Assembly (NCBI RefSeq): GCF_009830105.1
Contig: NZ_WURB01000019.1
Span: 1 to 64,000 of the forward strand
DNA: 64,000 bases
Source of the DNA: Microvirga makkahensis
GTDB taxonomy: Bacteria; Pseudomonadota; Alphaproteobacteria; Rhizobiales; Beijerinckiaceae
Direction of reading: 5' to 3'
Both the position numbers and the translations under genes were made by a program. The notes beneath the pieces were generated by a model that had not been told where the DNA came from, did no database searches, and saw only the letters and a list, made by a program, of their open reading frames with translations. This document shows, piece by piece, positions 33,204 to 42,982 of this stretch; position 1 is the stretch's first letter, and every line of letters starts with the position of its first letter.

Positions 33204-36086
33204 TCAAGCGGCTTCCGTCGTCGCCGCGCCTACGAGCTGGCGGGCCTGCGTGACCGACATCGGCTCTCCGAAGACAGGGCCTTGCGCATATTCACAGCCG
33301 AGCTGGTAGAGCTCGATGGCTTCCGACTCGCTCTCCGCACCTTCCGCGATGATCTCCATGCCGAGCTCGTGTGCCATCTTGATGATGGAGCGCAGGATGA
33401 CCGGATTGCCCGACGCCATCTGCCGCACGAACGACTCGTCGATCTTGATCGTGTCAAACGGGAAGCGGAGCAGATAGGAGAGGGCGGAGTAGCCCGTGCC
33501 GAAATCGTCGAGAGAGAGACCGGCGCCGAGATCCTTCAGGCGGTCCAGCATCTGTGCCGAATATTCCGGGTTCTCCATCACGAGACTTTCCGTCATCTCG
33601 ATCTTGAGTGAACCGGGCAGAACGCGTGTGCGGGCAATCACGGTTTTCACTTCCTGCAAAAGGTCGTGGCGCAGGAGGTGGTGGCTCGACATGTTGACAC
33701 TGGCGAAGATCGGAGGCTCCACCTCCAGGGCGCCCTGCCAGATGGCGAGTTCGCGCGCGGTCTGCTCCAGCAGGAACACGCTCAGCTTGACGATGAGGCC
33801 CGTCTCCTCGGCGATGGAGATGAAGTCGTTGGGAGAGATGCGGCCGAGGCGCGGGTGATCCCAGCGCAGCATGGATTCGAAGCCCGCGATGGTCCGGTCC
33901 TCGATCCGCACGATGGGCTTGAACAGAACCTTCATCTCATTGCGCTCGAGCGCATGGCGCAGATCGCTTTCCATCGTAAAGTGATCGCTGCGATCCGAAC
34001 GCATCGTGGGACGGAACACCTCGATGCGGTCGCCGCCATGCCGCCGGGCATGGGCCATGGCGATCTCGGCGTTGCGCAGCACCTCCTCGCGGCGCGCGGC
34101 GATCTGGGGATCATGCAGGGCGATGCCGATGGAGGCGGTGAGGAAGATCTCGCGGTCGGCATAGGTGACCGGGGTGGTCACGACGCGCCGGACCATGTCG
34201 GCGAAAGCAATGATGCGGTCCGTCTCGCGTTCGGAGAGCAGGATGATCGCGAACTCGTCTCCCGAGATGCGCGCCAGCGTGTCCTGTGGCTTGAGGAGGC
34301 GGCTGAGGCGGCGCGACAGCGTGAGCAGGATCGAGTCGCCGGCGCCATAGCCGGACTGATCGTTCGTATCCTTGAACTTGTCGATATCGATCACGAGCAC
34401 GGTCGGACGCAAAGTGTCGTCCTGACTCGCAAAAGTGAGAGCGGCTTCGAGGCGATCGTAGAAGAGCTGGCGGTTCGGCAGGCTCGTCAGGTTGTCGTGA
34501 ACGGCGTCGTGCAGCAGGCGCTCTTCGGCATTCTTGCTGCTCGTGACATCGGACAGGGTGCCGATGATGCGAATGACCTCGCCGTCGGAGCCGATCACCG
34601 GGCGGGCTTTCAGGCGGAACCAATGATGCGCATTCGACGAGGAGCGCAGGCGGAAATCCTGCACAAGACGCCCGCGGCGCTGCTCGATCACCGTGTCGAG
34701 CGCAAGGCGATAGCGATCCTTGTCAAAGGGATGGATCAGGTCGAGCCAGGCCGAAGCCGGCCCCTCAAGAGCGCCGCGTTTCAGTCCCAGCTGATGCTCG
34801 ATGTCCGGGCTGACGAAGATGTTGTCAGAAACCACGTCCCAATCGAACACGATGTCGCCGGCTCCGGCGAGGGCAAGCGCACGGCGCTCGGCGTCGTTGA
34901 CGAAACCGCGTGCGAAGCCGCCCCCGGCGAAGGCATGCTGCATTACCGTGAAGCCGATGAGCATGACGATCAGGACAAGGCCGCCGATGAGCGCAGGCGG
35001 CACAAGATCCGAATTCAGCTGACCGAGAATCGTGAAGCTCGCCGCCACCGTCCAGGCAATCAGCAGAAGCCAGGTGGGCACGAGCATGATCGCTCGGTCA
35101 TAGCCATGCGTCGCCAGATGGATGACGAGGACGAAGCCAATGCCGGCCACGGCGGCAATGGACATGCGGGCTACGCCGGACGCCACTGAAGCATCGACGA
35201 CGGCAAGCAGCAGGAGACCGCCGAGGAATGCCAGCCAGAAGGCCGTCACGTGGCTGTAGCGTACGTGCCAGCGGTTCAGATTGAGATAGGCGAAGAGGAA
35301 CACGAGCAGGGTCGCCGCGAGCACGGCTTCCGCTCCGGCCCGGTAGATCTGCTCCGTTGCCTCCGAAATCGGAAACACGCGCTGGAAGAAGCCAAAATCG
35401 ATGCTCGCATAGGCCAGCACCGCCCAGGCCAGAGCTGCGGCTGCCGGGAAGATCAGGGCGCCTTTCACCACGAACACGATGGTGAGAAACAGAGCAAGGA
35501 GGCCTGCGATGCCGATGATAATGCCCTTGTAGAGCGTCAGGCCGTTGACGCGTTCCTTGTAGGCGGCGGCGTCCCAGAGATGGATCTGGGGAAGATTGTC
35601 GGTGCGCAATTCCGCCACGAAAGTGACGGTCGTGCCCGGGTCGAGGGTAATGAGGAACACGTCCGCATCGGGACTGTCGTCCCGCTCAGGACGTATGCCC
35701 TGACTGGCCGTGACGGCGGCGATGCGCGAGGATCCGAGATCGGGCCAGAGAACACCGGAGCCATTCAGCCGGAAATGCGGAGCCACAAGCAGACGATCCA
35801 CCTGCTCATCGGTGTCGTTGGTCAGCGCGAAGACGATCCAGTCGGGGCGGGTGCCGGCCTCACGCGCCTTCACGGCGATGCGGCGCACGATGCCGTCGCG
35901 GCCCGGTGCCGTGGAAATGCGGATCTCGTCTCCATCCGATTTGTAGCGCTCGATGGCGGGGGTGAGGTCGATCGCCTTCATCTTGGGATCGACGCGTACG
36001 GACTCCACCGCCCAGCCGGTTGCCGGCCAAGTGAGCCCCATAACAGCCGCCAGAAGAAAGGCTATGGCGAAAGATACGATCCGCAA
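33204..36086 (-). CDS. membrane-bound PAS-GGDEF-EAL signalling protein with altered signature motifs
   Basis: A 960-aa protein from the TTG at 36086 (frame open to a GTG at 36179). I prefer the TTG because a signal peptide (RIVSFAIAFLLAAVMGLTWP) then begins at once. Periplasmic 7TMR-DISMED2-like domain at about residues 30-185, seven or eight membrane segments to about 405, PAS at about 430-550, GGDEF at about 560-720, EAL at about 725-955. The cyclase motif reads SGDEF (608-612) instead of GGDEF, and no RxxD inhibitory site precedes it. The EAL motif reads ESM (737-739), but other phosphodiesterase residues are kept: SVNMS, EMTES, LDDFGTGYS, IKIDESF and AEGAES. It may degrade c-di-GMP and use the cyclase-like domain for regulation. 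Confidence 0.92.
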   Translation of the reverse strand: MRIVSFAIAFLLAAVMGLTWPATGWAVESVRVDPKMKAIDLTPAIERYKSDGDEIRISTAPGRDGIVRRIAVKAREAGTRPDWIVFALTNDTDEQVDRLLVAPHFRLNGSGVLWPDLGSSRIAAVTASQGIRPERDDSPDADVFLITLDPGTTVTFVAELRTDNLPQIHLWDAAAYKERVNGLTLYKGIIIGIAGLLALFLTIVFVVKGALIFPAAAALAWAVLAYASIDFGFFQRVFPISEATEQIYRAGAEAVLAATLLVFLFAYLNLNRWHVRYSHVTAFWLAFLGGLLLLAVVDASVASGVARMSIAAVAGIGFVLVIHLATHGYDRAIMLVPTWLLLIAWTVAASFTILGQLNSDLVPPALIGGLVLIVMLIGFTVMQHAFAGGGFARGFVNDAERRALALAGAGDIVFDWDVVSDNIFVSPDIEHQLGLKRGALEGPASAWLDLIHPFDKDRYRLALDTVIEQRRGRLVQDFRLRSSSNAHHWFRLKARPVIGSDGEVIRIIGTLSDVTSSKNAEERLLHDAVHDNLTSLPNRQLFYDRLEAALTFASQDDTLRPTVLVIDIDKFKDTNDQSGYGAGDSILLTLSRRLSRLLKPQDTLARISGDEFAIILLSERETDRIIAFADMVRRVVTTPVTYADREIFLTASIGIALHDPQIAARREEVLRNAEIAMAHARRHGGDRIEVFRPTMRSDRSDHFTMESDLRHALERNEMKVLFKPIVRIEDRTIAGFESMLRWDHPRLGRISPNDFISIAEETGLIVKLSVFLLEQTARELAIWQGALEVEPPIFASVNMSSHHLLRHDLLQEVKTVIARTRVLPGSLKIEMTESLVMENPEYSAQMLDRLKDLGAGLSLDDFGTGYSALSYLLRFPFDTIKIDESFVRQMASGNPVILRSIIKMAHELGMEIIAEGAESESEAIELYQLGCEYAQGPVFGEPMSVTQARQLVGAATTEAA

Positions 36087-36284
36087 TGCTTCGGTTCTTT
36101 CGTCCGGTCCAAAGGTGAAAGACGAATTGGTACCGGTCAGGGAGCTTGAGGGCAAGTCAAAGCCCCAGGGAGCCCCCACTTGTCCGCACGACTCGCTATT
36201 TATCGTTAACCACGCGCATGAAGTCAGTTTGCGGCGGGATTGAGGAGAAAAAGTTCATGCCCTAGCGGCAGGGCGCGGATCGAA

Positions 36285-37568
36285 CTAGCCGTGCAGACCT
36301 GCCTCGATCGTCTCGAGAGAGGGCAGGCCCTTGATCGGCCCGATGGCGGCTACGGTCGGGTTCCCCTGCAGAAGGCGCTGCCCGGCCTCGCGCACATGAC
36401 CCTCGTCGAGAGCGTCCACCTTCCTGACGATCTCGTCGCTTCCCACGATCCGTCCCCAAGAGAGGAGCTGGCGCGCCATCCTCTCGATCCGCCCGCCGGG
36501 CGTCTCGAGCGCCGTCAGCAAGGCCACCTTCATCTGCGCCTTGGCGCGGACCATCTCGATCTCGCTGATATCCTGCGTGGCCTGGCGCATGCAGGCGAGT
36601 GTGACCTTGGTGAACTCGCTCACATCTGCACCTGACGTGCCGGCACCGATGCCGAAGAGGCCGCAATCGGAGAAGGGCCAGTGGAAGGCATCGACCGAAT
36701 AGGCGAGGCCTCGGCTTTCACGCACCTCATGCCAGAGGCGCGATGTCAGTCCGCCGCCGAAGATATGAGCGAAGAGATGGGTCGCGTAATATCCGGGATC
36801 CTTGAACGAAAGGCCCGGAAGACCGAGCACGATGCTGGCCTGTTCGAGCTTGCGGGGAAGGCGTCGCTCGCCACCCGTGTAGTGTCCCGCCTCGGGCGGG
36901 CGGGCCTCGGCGGTCGGCATCGCGCCGAAGAGCCGCTCCGCGGCATCGACGATCTGCGCGTGGTCCACGTTGCCCGCGGCGGCGAGCACCATCTTCGAAG
37001 GGATGTATTCGCGTGCGAGAAAGGTACGGATGGTGTCGGCGTCGAAGCTCCGGATGGTGTCGGGCGTGCCGAGGATGGGACGCCCCACGGGCTGGCCGGC
37101 AAAGGCCGTTTCCATGAAGGCGTCGTAGATCAGGTCGTCGGGAGTATCCTCCACGGCGGCGTATTCCTGCAGGATCACGCCTTTCTCGCGGGCGAGCTCC
37201 GCTTCGTCGAAAACAGAATTGATGAGGATGTCGCCGAGCACGTCGAGGGCGACGTCCACGTTCTCGCCCAGCACCCGCGCCGTGTAGCTCGTGTACTCGA
37301 CGCTCGTCGCGGCGTTGATGTCGCCGCCGACATTCTCGATGTCCTCGGCAATCTGGCGCGCTGAGCGGCGCGCCGTGCCCTTGAAGGCCATGTGCTCGAT
37401 AAGATGCGACAGCCCGTGCTCGTGAGCCTGTTCATGCCGAGATCCGGTGCCGACCCACACGCCGAGGGTGGCGGTGGCGATTTCTGGCATTTGCTCGGTC
37501 GCGACCGTCAGGCCATTGGACAATTTCGTGATGTCGACCCGCTTCTCGCGGATGAAGTGCTGGTTCAT
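36285..37568 (-). CDS. M16-family zinc metallopeptidase (mitochondrial processing peptidase-like)
   Basis: A 427-aa peptidase. The inverted zinc motif HLIEH (His55, Glu58, His59) in LSHLIEHMAFKGTARR is followed about 76 residues later by the third ligand in EYAAVEDTPDD. MNQHFIREKRVDITKLSNGL... and GGGLTSRLWHEVRESRGLAY are typical of the single-subunit alphaproteobacterial MPP-beta relatives. No signal peptide is visible, and the location is not certain. Its start overlaps the thrC stop (ATGA), giving a thrC-M16 pair that is conserved in many Hyphomicrobiales. Confidence 0.94.
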   Translation of the reverse strand: MNQHFIREKRVDITKLSNGLTVATEQMPEIATATLGVWVGTGSRHEQAHEHGLSHLIEHMAFKGTARRSARQIAEDIENVGGDINAATSVEYTSYTARVLGENVDVALDVLGDILINSVFDEAELAREKGVILQEYAAVEDTPDDLIYDAFMETAFAGQPVGRPILGTPDTIRSFDADTIRTFLAREYIPSKMVLAAAGNVDHAQIVDAAERLFGAMPTAEARPPEAGHYTGGERRLPRKLEQASIVLGLPGLSFKDPGYYATHLFAHIFGGGLTSRLWHEVRESRGLAYSVDAFHWPFSDCGLFGIGAGTSGADVSEFTKVTLACMRQATQDISEIEMVRAKAQMKVALLTALETPGGRIERMARQLLSWGRIVGSDEIVRKVDALDEGHVREAGQRLLQGNPTVAAIGPIKGLPSLETIEAGLHG

Positions 37569-38980
37569 GCAGCCACGCCTTTGACGGCCCGGGCACGCTC
37601 GCGGATGAAGCGCTCCACCGATGCCTGATCATTTGGGAGAACCGTGAAGCTCTCCTTGCGCTCCATCAGATCACCCATGTGCGGCGGAAGTGCGGGACGG
37701 ATGCCCGTTGCACGCTCGACCGCGTCGGGGAACTTAGCCGGATGGGCGGTGGAGAGGGCTACAACGGGCACCTCGGGCCTGTCCTTCAGAAGGCCGCGTC
37801 CCGCACGGGTGCCGACGGCGCTGTGCGGATCGAGCACATAGCCGCTCGCGCGGTAGGTCCGCGCCATCTCGTCGGCGACATTCGCCTCGTTCACGGCCTC
37901 TGCCGAGAACTCCTCGCGAATACGGGCGAGGGGGGCTGCCTCGATCATGAAGGAGCGCGATTGATTGAGGCTTGCCATCAAACGGCGGATCGCTTCGCCG
38001 TCGCGGCCATAGGCTTCGAACAGCAGGCGCTCGAAATTCGAGGAGATCTGGATGTCCATCGACGGCGAGGTCGTGGGCTCCACGCCCCTGATCTCGTAGG
38101 AACCGGCGTGCAGAGTGCGCGCCAGGATATCGTTGGCGTTGGTGCCGATCATCAGGCGGTCGATGGGCAGGCCCATGCGCTTGGCGACCCAGCCCGCGAG
38201 AATGTCACCGAAATTGCCAGTGGGCACCGAGAACGAAACCGGACGGTACGGGCTACCCAGAGACACGGCAGCGGTGAAATAGTAAACCGCCTGCGCTGCC
38301 ACCCGTGCCCAGTTGATGGAGTTCACGCCCGAGAGCTGCAGCTCGTCGCGGAAGCGGGCATGATTGAACATGGCCTTCACCATGTTCTGGCAGTCGTCGA
38401 ATGTGCCCTCGACAGCCAGGGCATGCACGTTGGGCGAGGCCACCGTCGTCATCTGGCGACGCTGGACGTCCGACACGCGTCCATGGGGGTAGAGGATGAA
38501 GATATCGACCTGGTCGAGCCCCTTGAACGCCTCGACGGCAGCGCTGCCCGTATCGCCTGAGGTCGCGCCGACGATGGTGGCGCGGGCACCGCGGGTTTTC
38601 AGCACGTGGTCCATGAGACGGCCAAGCAACTGCATCGCCACGTCCTTGAACGCGAGAGTGGGGCCGTGGAAGAGTTCGAGCACGAAGAGGTTGTCGCCGA
38701 GCTGGGTCAGGGGGCAGACGGCCTCATGGCGAAACGAGGCATAGGCCTCGTCGATCATGCGATGAAGGTCGGTCGCCGGGATGTCGCCGTCCACCAGCGG
38801 GCCGAGCACGGCCTTGGCGACGTCCGCATAGGATGTCCCGGCAAAGCCCTTGATCGTGTCCGCTGTCAGGCTCGGCCATGCTTGAGGCATGTAGAGCCCG
38901 CCGTCCCTGGCGAGGCCGGTCAGAAGCGCATCGGAAAAGCCAAGCGCGGGAGCCTCCCCGCGGGTCGAGACATGGAGCAC
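37565..38980 (-). CDS. thrC: threonine synthase
   Basis: A 471-aa PLP enzyme converting O-phosphohomoserine to threonine. HVSTRGEAPALGFSDALL is the typical start and Lys112 in FHGPTLAFKDVAMQLLG binds PLP. GATSGDTGSAA follows, and SVPTGNFGDILAGWVAKRMG is the glycine-rich loop. I chose the GTG at 38980 because AGGAGAT lies 6 bases upstream and the family motif follows. The frame is open further to 39208 without family similarity. Its substrate is made by ThrB, whose gene lies 7 kb away. Confidence 0.96.
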   Translation of the reverse strand: MLHVSTRGEAPALGFSDALLTGLARDGGLYMPQAWPSLTADTIKGFAGTSYADVAKAVLGPLVDGDIPATDLHRMIDEAYASFRHEAVCPLTQLGDNLFVLELFHGPTLAFKDVAMQLLGRLMDHVLKTRGARATIVGATSGDTGSAAVEAFKGLDQVDIFILYPHGRVSDVQRRQMTTVASPNVHALAVEGTFDDCQNMVKAMFNHARFRDELQLSGVNSINWARVAAQAVYYFTAAVSLGSPYRPVSFSVPTGNFGDILAGWVAKRMGLPIDRLMIGTNANDILARTLHAGSYEIRGVEPTTSPSMDIQISSNFERLLFEAYGRDGEAIRRLMASLNQSRSFMIEAAPLARIREEFSAEAVNEANVADEMARTYRASGYVLDPHSAVGTRAGRGLLKDRPEVPVVALSTAHPAKFPDAVERATGIRPALPPHMGDLMERKESFTVLPNDQASVERFIRERARAVKGVAA

Positions 38981-39053
38981 GGTCAATCTCCTGGAAATGC
39001 GGCAGGACAATAGGTGGCGTGGGAGGCTGCGGCAAGCCGGTTCTGGCGCGGCA

Positions 39054-39800
39054 TCATCCCTTGACGCGCCTCCAGGCAAAGGCCCCGAAGACGCCGATAA
39101 GGGTGAGGGCGAGGCCGTACCAGGTGAGCGCGTATTGCAGGTGGTTGTTGGGCAGGATGAGCTGGGTCTGCCCGCCGCGCGGCCAGCCCCCGGGGTTGGG
39201 TGTCGCATCCGCGTCGATCAGGAACGGGGCGACCCGCTCGAGCCCGCGGACTTCGGCTAAGGCCTGCGGGTCGCGGGTGAACCATGTGTTCCGCGCAGGG
39301 TCGTTTTCCGGCGTGAACGGATTGCGCGCCTCGGGCGCCCGCACTAGGCCGGTGACCGTCACCTCGCCTGCGGGCTGGCCCTGGGGGCGGCCGGCGGGGT
39401 CCTTCAGTTCGATCGGCACGATGCCGCGGTTGACCATCACGATCGCTCCCGTGGGAAGCCTGAGGGGCGTGATGATGTAGTAGCCCTGCAAGGGGGCTCC
39501 CTGCCGTGTCCCGGGAGCCAGGCCATAGACCGGCGTCTCCAGGTCGTGCAGGAAGGTGCCGGTCACCCGCACCTTCCGGAACTCGTCCTGATCCGCGCGC
39601 CAGCCGGACCACTCGGCTTCGGGCAGGATGGAGCCCGGTTCCCCGTAGGCGCGGGTTTCGATCTGCTGGATCAGGCTTTCCTTCCAGGCCTTGCGCTGAA
39701 GCTGCCAACTGCCGAGACCGATCAGGATTGCGAAGGCGACAAGAGCGGTAAGACCGGGCACCAGGAGAGAGCGGGTCCTATGTGGGCTGGCGGCGGGCAC
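39054..39800 (-). CDS. SURF1-family cytochrome oxidase assembly protein
   Basis: A 248-aa membrane protein with two hydrophobic segments at about residues 12-30 and 225-243 flanking a large periplasmic domain. GLGSWQLQRKAWKESLI near the first segment is the SURF1 signature and PEARNPFTPENDPARNTWF is the second. SURF1 helps insert haem a into subunit I of aa3 oxidase. It follows DUF983 (the stop/start positions touch at 39800), between coxC and thrC. Confidence 0.93.
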   Translation of the reverse strand: MPAASPHRTRSLLVPGLTALVAFAILIGLGSWQLQRKAWKESLIQQIETRAYGEPGSILPEAEWSGWRADQDEFRKVRVTGTFLHDLETPVYGLAPGTRQGAPLQGYYIITPLRLPTGAIVMVNRGIVPIELKDPAGRPQGQPAGEVTVTGLVRAPEARNPFTPENDPARNTWFTRDPQALAEVRGLERVAPFLIDADATPNPGGWPRGGQTQLILPNNHLQYALTWYGLALTLIGVFGAFAWRRVKG

Positions 39801-40171
39801 TACCGGAAGCGTCCTTCTTCTGCCTTATGGAGATATTGGCTCGCCACCAACATGCCTTTGGTGGGGCGAATCGGTGGAATGCAGGTCAGCAGCAGGAACG
39901 GCAGAGTCGTGAGCAGGTGCACCCAGAAGGGAGGCTCGAAGGTGAGCTCAACCCACACGCCGAAGGCCGCTGCAGGGATGCCCATGATGATCATCACGAA
40001 GAAGGCCGGACCATCGGCCGGGTCGGCGAAGGAGTAATCAAGGCCGCAGACGTCGCAACGCGGAGCGAGCGTAAGAAAGCCATTGAACAGGCGTCCCTTG
40101 CCGCATTGGGGGCATCGGCATTTGAGGCCGGCGAGGATAGGGGACGACGTCTTCTGGACCTGAGCCACCAT
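39800..40171 (-). CDS. DUF983 family protein
   Basis: A 123-aa protein. A zinc-ribbon-like CRCPQCGKGRLF...RCDVCGLDYSFADPADGPAFF (four Cys, residues about 18-48) leads into two membrane segments at about 52-75 and 82-104. The ..DPADGPAFFxxxI block defines DUF983. It sits between coxC and SURF1 in the conserved oxidase cluster, so a role in oxidase assembly is inferred from context only. Confidence 0.92.
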   Translation of the reverse strand: MVAQVQKTSSPILAGLKCRCPQCGKGRLFNGFLTLAPRCDVCGLDYSFADPADGPAFFVMIIMGIPAAAFGVWVELTFEPPFWVHLLTTLPFLLLTCIPPIRPTKGMLVASQYLHKAEEGRFR

Positions 40172-40215
40172 GATTCTCCGTAAAAGAGCCTTCTGTCAGA
40201 TGGGCAGAGGAGGCC

Positions 40216-40246
40216 AAAAAGCGAAGGGCGGCTCGAAAGCCGCCCT
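40216..40246 (-). terminator. rho-independent terminator after coxC
   Basis: On the minus strand, AGGGCGGCT-TTCG-AGCCGCCCT (arms 40225-40233 and 40238-40246) is followed by TCGCTTTTTGG. It lies 24-54 bp after the coxC stop, so the DUF983-SURF1-thrC-M16 genes are probably transcribed less than, or separately from, the oxidase genes. Confidence 0.75.
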
Positions 40247-40269
40247 GCCAAGGTTTCTCCGTGAGCGGC

Positions 40270-41127
40270 TTAGTGGCCGGCTGCGGTTCCGCCGAAGCCC
40301 CACACGTAGATGGCGGCGAAGAGGAAGAGCCAGACCACGTCCACGAAGTGCCAGTACCAGGCGGCGAATTCGAAGCCGAGGTGCTGCTGGGGCGTGAAGT
40401 CGCCGCGATAGGCGCGCAGCAGGCAGACGGCGAGGAAGATCGTGCCGATGATCACGTGCGCGCCGTGGAAGCCTGTCGCCATGAAGAAGGTGGCGCCATA
40501 GATGTTGCCGCTGAAGCCGAAGGCGGCGTGGCTGTATTCGTAGGCCTGCACGAAGCTGAACACGATGCCCAGGATGACCGTGAGCCAAAGGCCAGCCTTG
40601 AGGCCCTGACGGTCATTGTGCAGGAGCGCGTGATGCGCCCAGGTGACCGTGGTGCCGGAGGTAAGCAGGATTAGGGTATTGAGCAGGGGCAGGTGCCAGG
40701 GATCGAAGGTCTCGATACCCTTCGGGGGCCACACGCCGCCGAGCGCCTCGACCCGCGAATAGAGCTGCGGGTCGCCGGCATAGAGGGCGGCATCGAAATA
40801 GGCCCAGAACCACGCCGCGAAGAACATCACCTCGGAGGCGATGAACATGATCATGCCGTAGCGGTGATGCAGCTGGACCACGCGGGTATGGGATCCCGTA
40901 TTGGCCTCGCGCACCACGTCGCTCCACCAGCTGAGCATGGTGTAGAGCACGCCGATGATGCCCGCGCCGAAGATGTAGACGCCCAGGTGCATGCCGCCGA
41001 TGGTGATGTCCTTCCACCAGGTCACGAACCCGGAAGCCATAAGGAAGGCGCTGACCGAGCCGATGAGCGGCCACGGGCTCGGTTCAAGAATGTGATAGTC
41101 ATGGTTCTTGGCGTGGGCCTCGGCCAT
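40270..41127 (-). CDS. ctaE: cytochrome c oxidase subunit III
   Basis: A 285-aa protein with seven predicted membrane segments. It has [20 protein letters not shown] near the start, the [25 protein letters not shown] second-helix region (seen here as [14 protein letters not shown]), [13 protein letters not shown] (E/D lipid-binding helix) and HAALIGTxFL-like [33 protein letters not shown] closes the protein. Subunit III of aa3 oxidase stabilises the core and proton uptake. It lies last in the oxidase operon before a terminator. Confidence 0.96.
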   Translation of the reverse strand: MAEAHAKNHDYHILEPSPWPLIGSVSAFLMASGFVTWWKDITIGGMHLGVYIFGAGIIGVLYTMLSWWSDVVREANTGSHTRVVQLHHRYGMIMFIASEVMFFAAWFWAYFDAALYAGDPQLYSRVEALGGVWPPKGIETFDPWHLPLLNTLILLTSGTTVTWAHHALLHNDRQGLKAGLWLTVILGIVFSFVQAYEYSHAAFGFSGNIYGATFFMATGFHGAHVIIGTIFLAVCLLRAYRGDFTPQQHLGFEFAAWYWHFVDVVWLFLFAAIYVWGFGGTAAGH

Positions 41128-41195
41128 TTTCTGTCGTCTCCGTGCCTCGAATGTGACGTCGCTTTAAGACGTTTCTGTCCAGCTTGTCACGTCCC

Positions 41196-41792
41196 TTATT
41201 GAGCGATGGGTGTGGTTGATGACGTCGCCTCCGCCACCGGCTTGCCCGCCTTCGAGGGGAAGTAGGTGTAGGAAAGCGTGATGGAGGAAAGATCCTTCAC
41301 GTCGGAATCCTGCGCCAGGCGCGGATCGACATAGAACACGACCGCCGATTCCAGGGTTTCCCCCGGCTGCAGGGTCTGCTCGGTGAAGCAGAAGCATTCG
41401 AGCTTCGAAAAATAGGTGCCCGCGAGATCCGGCTGCACATTGTAGGTTGCGATGCCGGTCGCGGGTTTGTCGCCGGTATTGGTGACCTTGTAGTAGACGG
41501 TGGTGGTTTCCCCGAGCTTGACCGTGACTTCCGGCTTCTCGGGCGAAAAGCTCCAGCTCAGGCCGGGGGCGACGTTGGAGTCGAAGCGTACGGAGATCGA
41601 GCGCTCCAAGACCTCCGACGCATTGCTGTCGCGCACGATCGGCGTGCCGTCGAAGCCGGTTACCCGGCAGAAAAGGTCGTAGAGAGGCACCGAGGCATAG
41701 GCGAGCCCGATCATGCCCACGGCAACGCCCAGGCAGACGAAGGCCGTGCGGTGCATCCTGCGTTGGTTCGGAGTGCTTTCTGCCATGCTCAT
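41196..41792 (-). CDS. ctaG: cytochrome c oxidase assembly protein CtaG (Cox11)
   Basis: A 198-aa inner membrane protein with one N-terminal membrane segment (about residues 17-38, AFVCLGVAVGMIGLAYASVP) and a periplasmic copper-binding domain. The KLECFCFTEQTL motif holds the two Cys that bind copper for delivery to CuB of subunit I. YDLFCRVTGFDGTP follows the membrane segment as usual. Full length. Confidence 0.96.
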   Translation of the reverse strand: MSMAESTPNQRRMHRTAFVCLGVAVGMIGLAYASVPLYDLFCRVTGFDGTPIVRDSNASEVLERSISVRFDSNVAPGLSWSFSPEKPEVTVKLGETTTVYYKVTNTGDKPATGIATYNVQPDLAGTYFSKLECFCFTEQTLQPGETLESAVVFYVDPRLAQDSDVKDLSSITLSYTYFPSKAGKPVAEATSSTTPIAQ

Positions 41793-41793
41793 C

Positions 41794-41955
41794 TCACAGC
41801 GGGCGGTTCAGGATCTGAGGACCCAGCTTCGCAATCGTGATCGCGAACAGCAGGACGCACAGGATTCCCAGCGTCAGGCCCAGGGCGATGGACCGGCGCC
41901 TGCGGCGCTGCTGCTCCTCGGGAGTGAGACGGTAGGAAGAGTTCTGATCCGCCAT
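41794..41955 (-). CDS. small single-pass protein of the oxidase cluster (CoxF-like)
   Basis: A 53-aa protein, MADQNSSYRLTPEEQQRRRR then SIALGLTLGILCVLLFAITI and AKLGPQILNRPL. One membrane helix (about residues 22-42) follows a basic N-terminus. Small proteins of this shape lie between ctaB and ctaG in many alphaproteobacteria and are thought to help the oxidase, but the role is unproven. The ATG at 41955 gives the compact form. It stops 1 bp before the ctaG start region. Confidence 0.8.
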   Translation of the reverse strand: MADQNSSYRLTPEEQQRRRRRSIALGLTLGILCVLLFAITIAKLGPQILNRPL

Positions 41956-41959
41956 GCTC

Positions 41960-42916
41960 TCACCCCATGACCGGATGGAAGAAGCCGAAGCCATGCTCGG
42001 CGAGGAGCGTGGCGAACAGCAGGAAAAGGTAAAGGATCGAGAAGCCGAAGAGTTGCTGGGCTACGCGCATGGCAGGCTCGCCCTGGCGCAGGCGATAGAC
42101 CTGAATCGCGAGCGCCAGCATACCGAGCCCGCCGACGAGCGAGATGATCGCATAGGCGAGGCCGCCGAACCCCATGAGGACCGGCACCATGCCGAGCGGT
42201 GCGAGCAGCACAGTGTAGGCGAGGATCTGGAAGCGGGTCGAATCCGCCCCGGCAACGTTCGGCATCATGGGAATGCCCGCGCGCTCGTAGTCGCTCGACT
42301 TCACCAGAGCCAGCGCCCAGAAATGGGGCGGCGTCCACATGAAGATGATGGCGAAGAGAACGATGCTGTCCCACGCCACGTGGCCGGTCACGGCGGCCTG
42401 CGCCACGACAGGAGGGAGGGCGCCGGCCGCGCCGCCGATCACGATGTTCTGCGGCGTCGAGCGCTTCAGCCACATGGAGTAGATTACGACGTAGAAGAAG
42501 ATGGTGAAGGCCAGGAGGCCCGCCGCCAGCCAGTTGCTGGCAAGTCCCAGGATCAGCACCGAACCTGCCGCTAGGGTGAGCCCGAACGCCAGGGCCTCTC
42601 CGGGCTGGATCTTGCCGGCAGGGATCGGGCGCTTGCGCGTGCGCGTCATGACCGCGTCGATGTCCGCGTCCCACCACATGTTCAGGCAGCCCGATGCGCC
42701 GCCGCCGACGGCGATCATCAGAAGGGCTACGAGAGCCAGCACGGGATTCACGTCGGGATGGCTGATCACCATTCCGACGAGGGCCGTGAAGACCACGAGA
42801 AACATTACCCGCGGCTTCAGGAGGGCGAAGAAGTCAGACACGTCACCCTGAGAGAGCCTCGCATGATCGAGGTTCTGGGTCCGGGATTCGGTCAAACTGT
42901 TCGACAGGGTGTTCAT
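41960..42916 (-). CDS. ctaB: protoheme IX farnesyltransferase (haem O synthase)
   Basis: A 318-aa polytopic prenyltransferase with about nine membrane segments. It farnesylates protohaem to haem O, the precursor of haem A. The active site is [19 protein letters not shown] with the DxxxD acidic cluster, and [13 protein letters not shown] is the second acidic loop. [18 protein letters not shown] is the conserved stretch. It starts at 42916, 134 bp after ctaD. The spacer holds two hairpins. A haem A synthase (ctaA) is not in the window. Confidence 0.96.
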   Translation of the reverse strand: MNTLSNSLTESRTQNLDHARLSQGDVSDFFALLKPRVMFLVVFTALVGMVISHPDVNPVLALVALLMIAVGGGASGCLNMWWDADIDAVMTRTRKRPIPAGKIQPGEALAFGLTLAAGSVLILGLASNWLAAGLLAFTIFFYVVIYSMWLKRSTPQNIVIGGAAGALPPVVAQAAVTGHVAWDSIVLFAIIFMWTPPHFWALALVKSSDYERAGIPMMPNVAGADSTRFQILAYTVLLAPLGMVPVLMGFGGLAYAIISLVGGLGMLALAIQVYRLRQGEPAMRVAQQLFGFSILYLFLLFATLLAEHGFGFFHPVMG

Positions 42917-42982
42917 ATCCAATGATCTTCCGAAACGCTGAAGAACGAGGCGCGAGCGCCTCTCGGTGTCAGCTCCTCGCCG

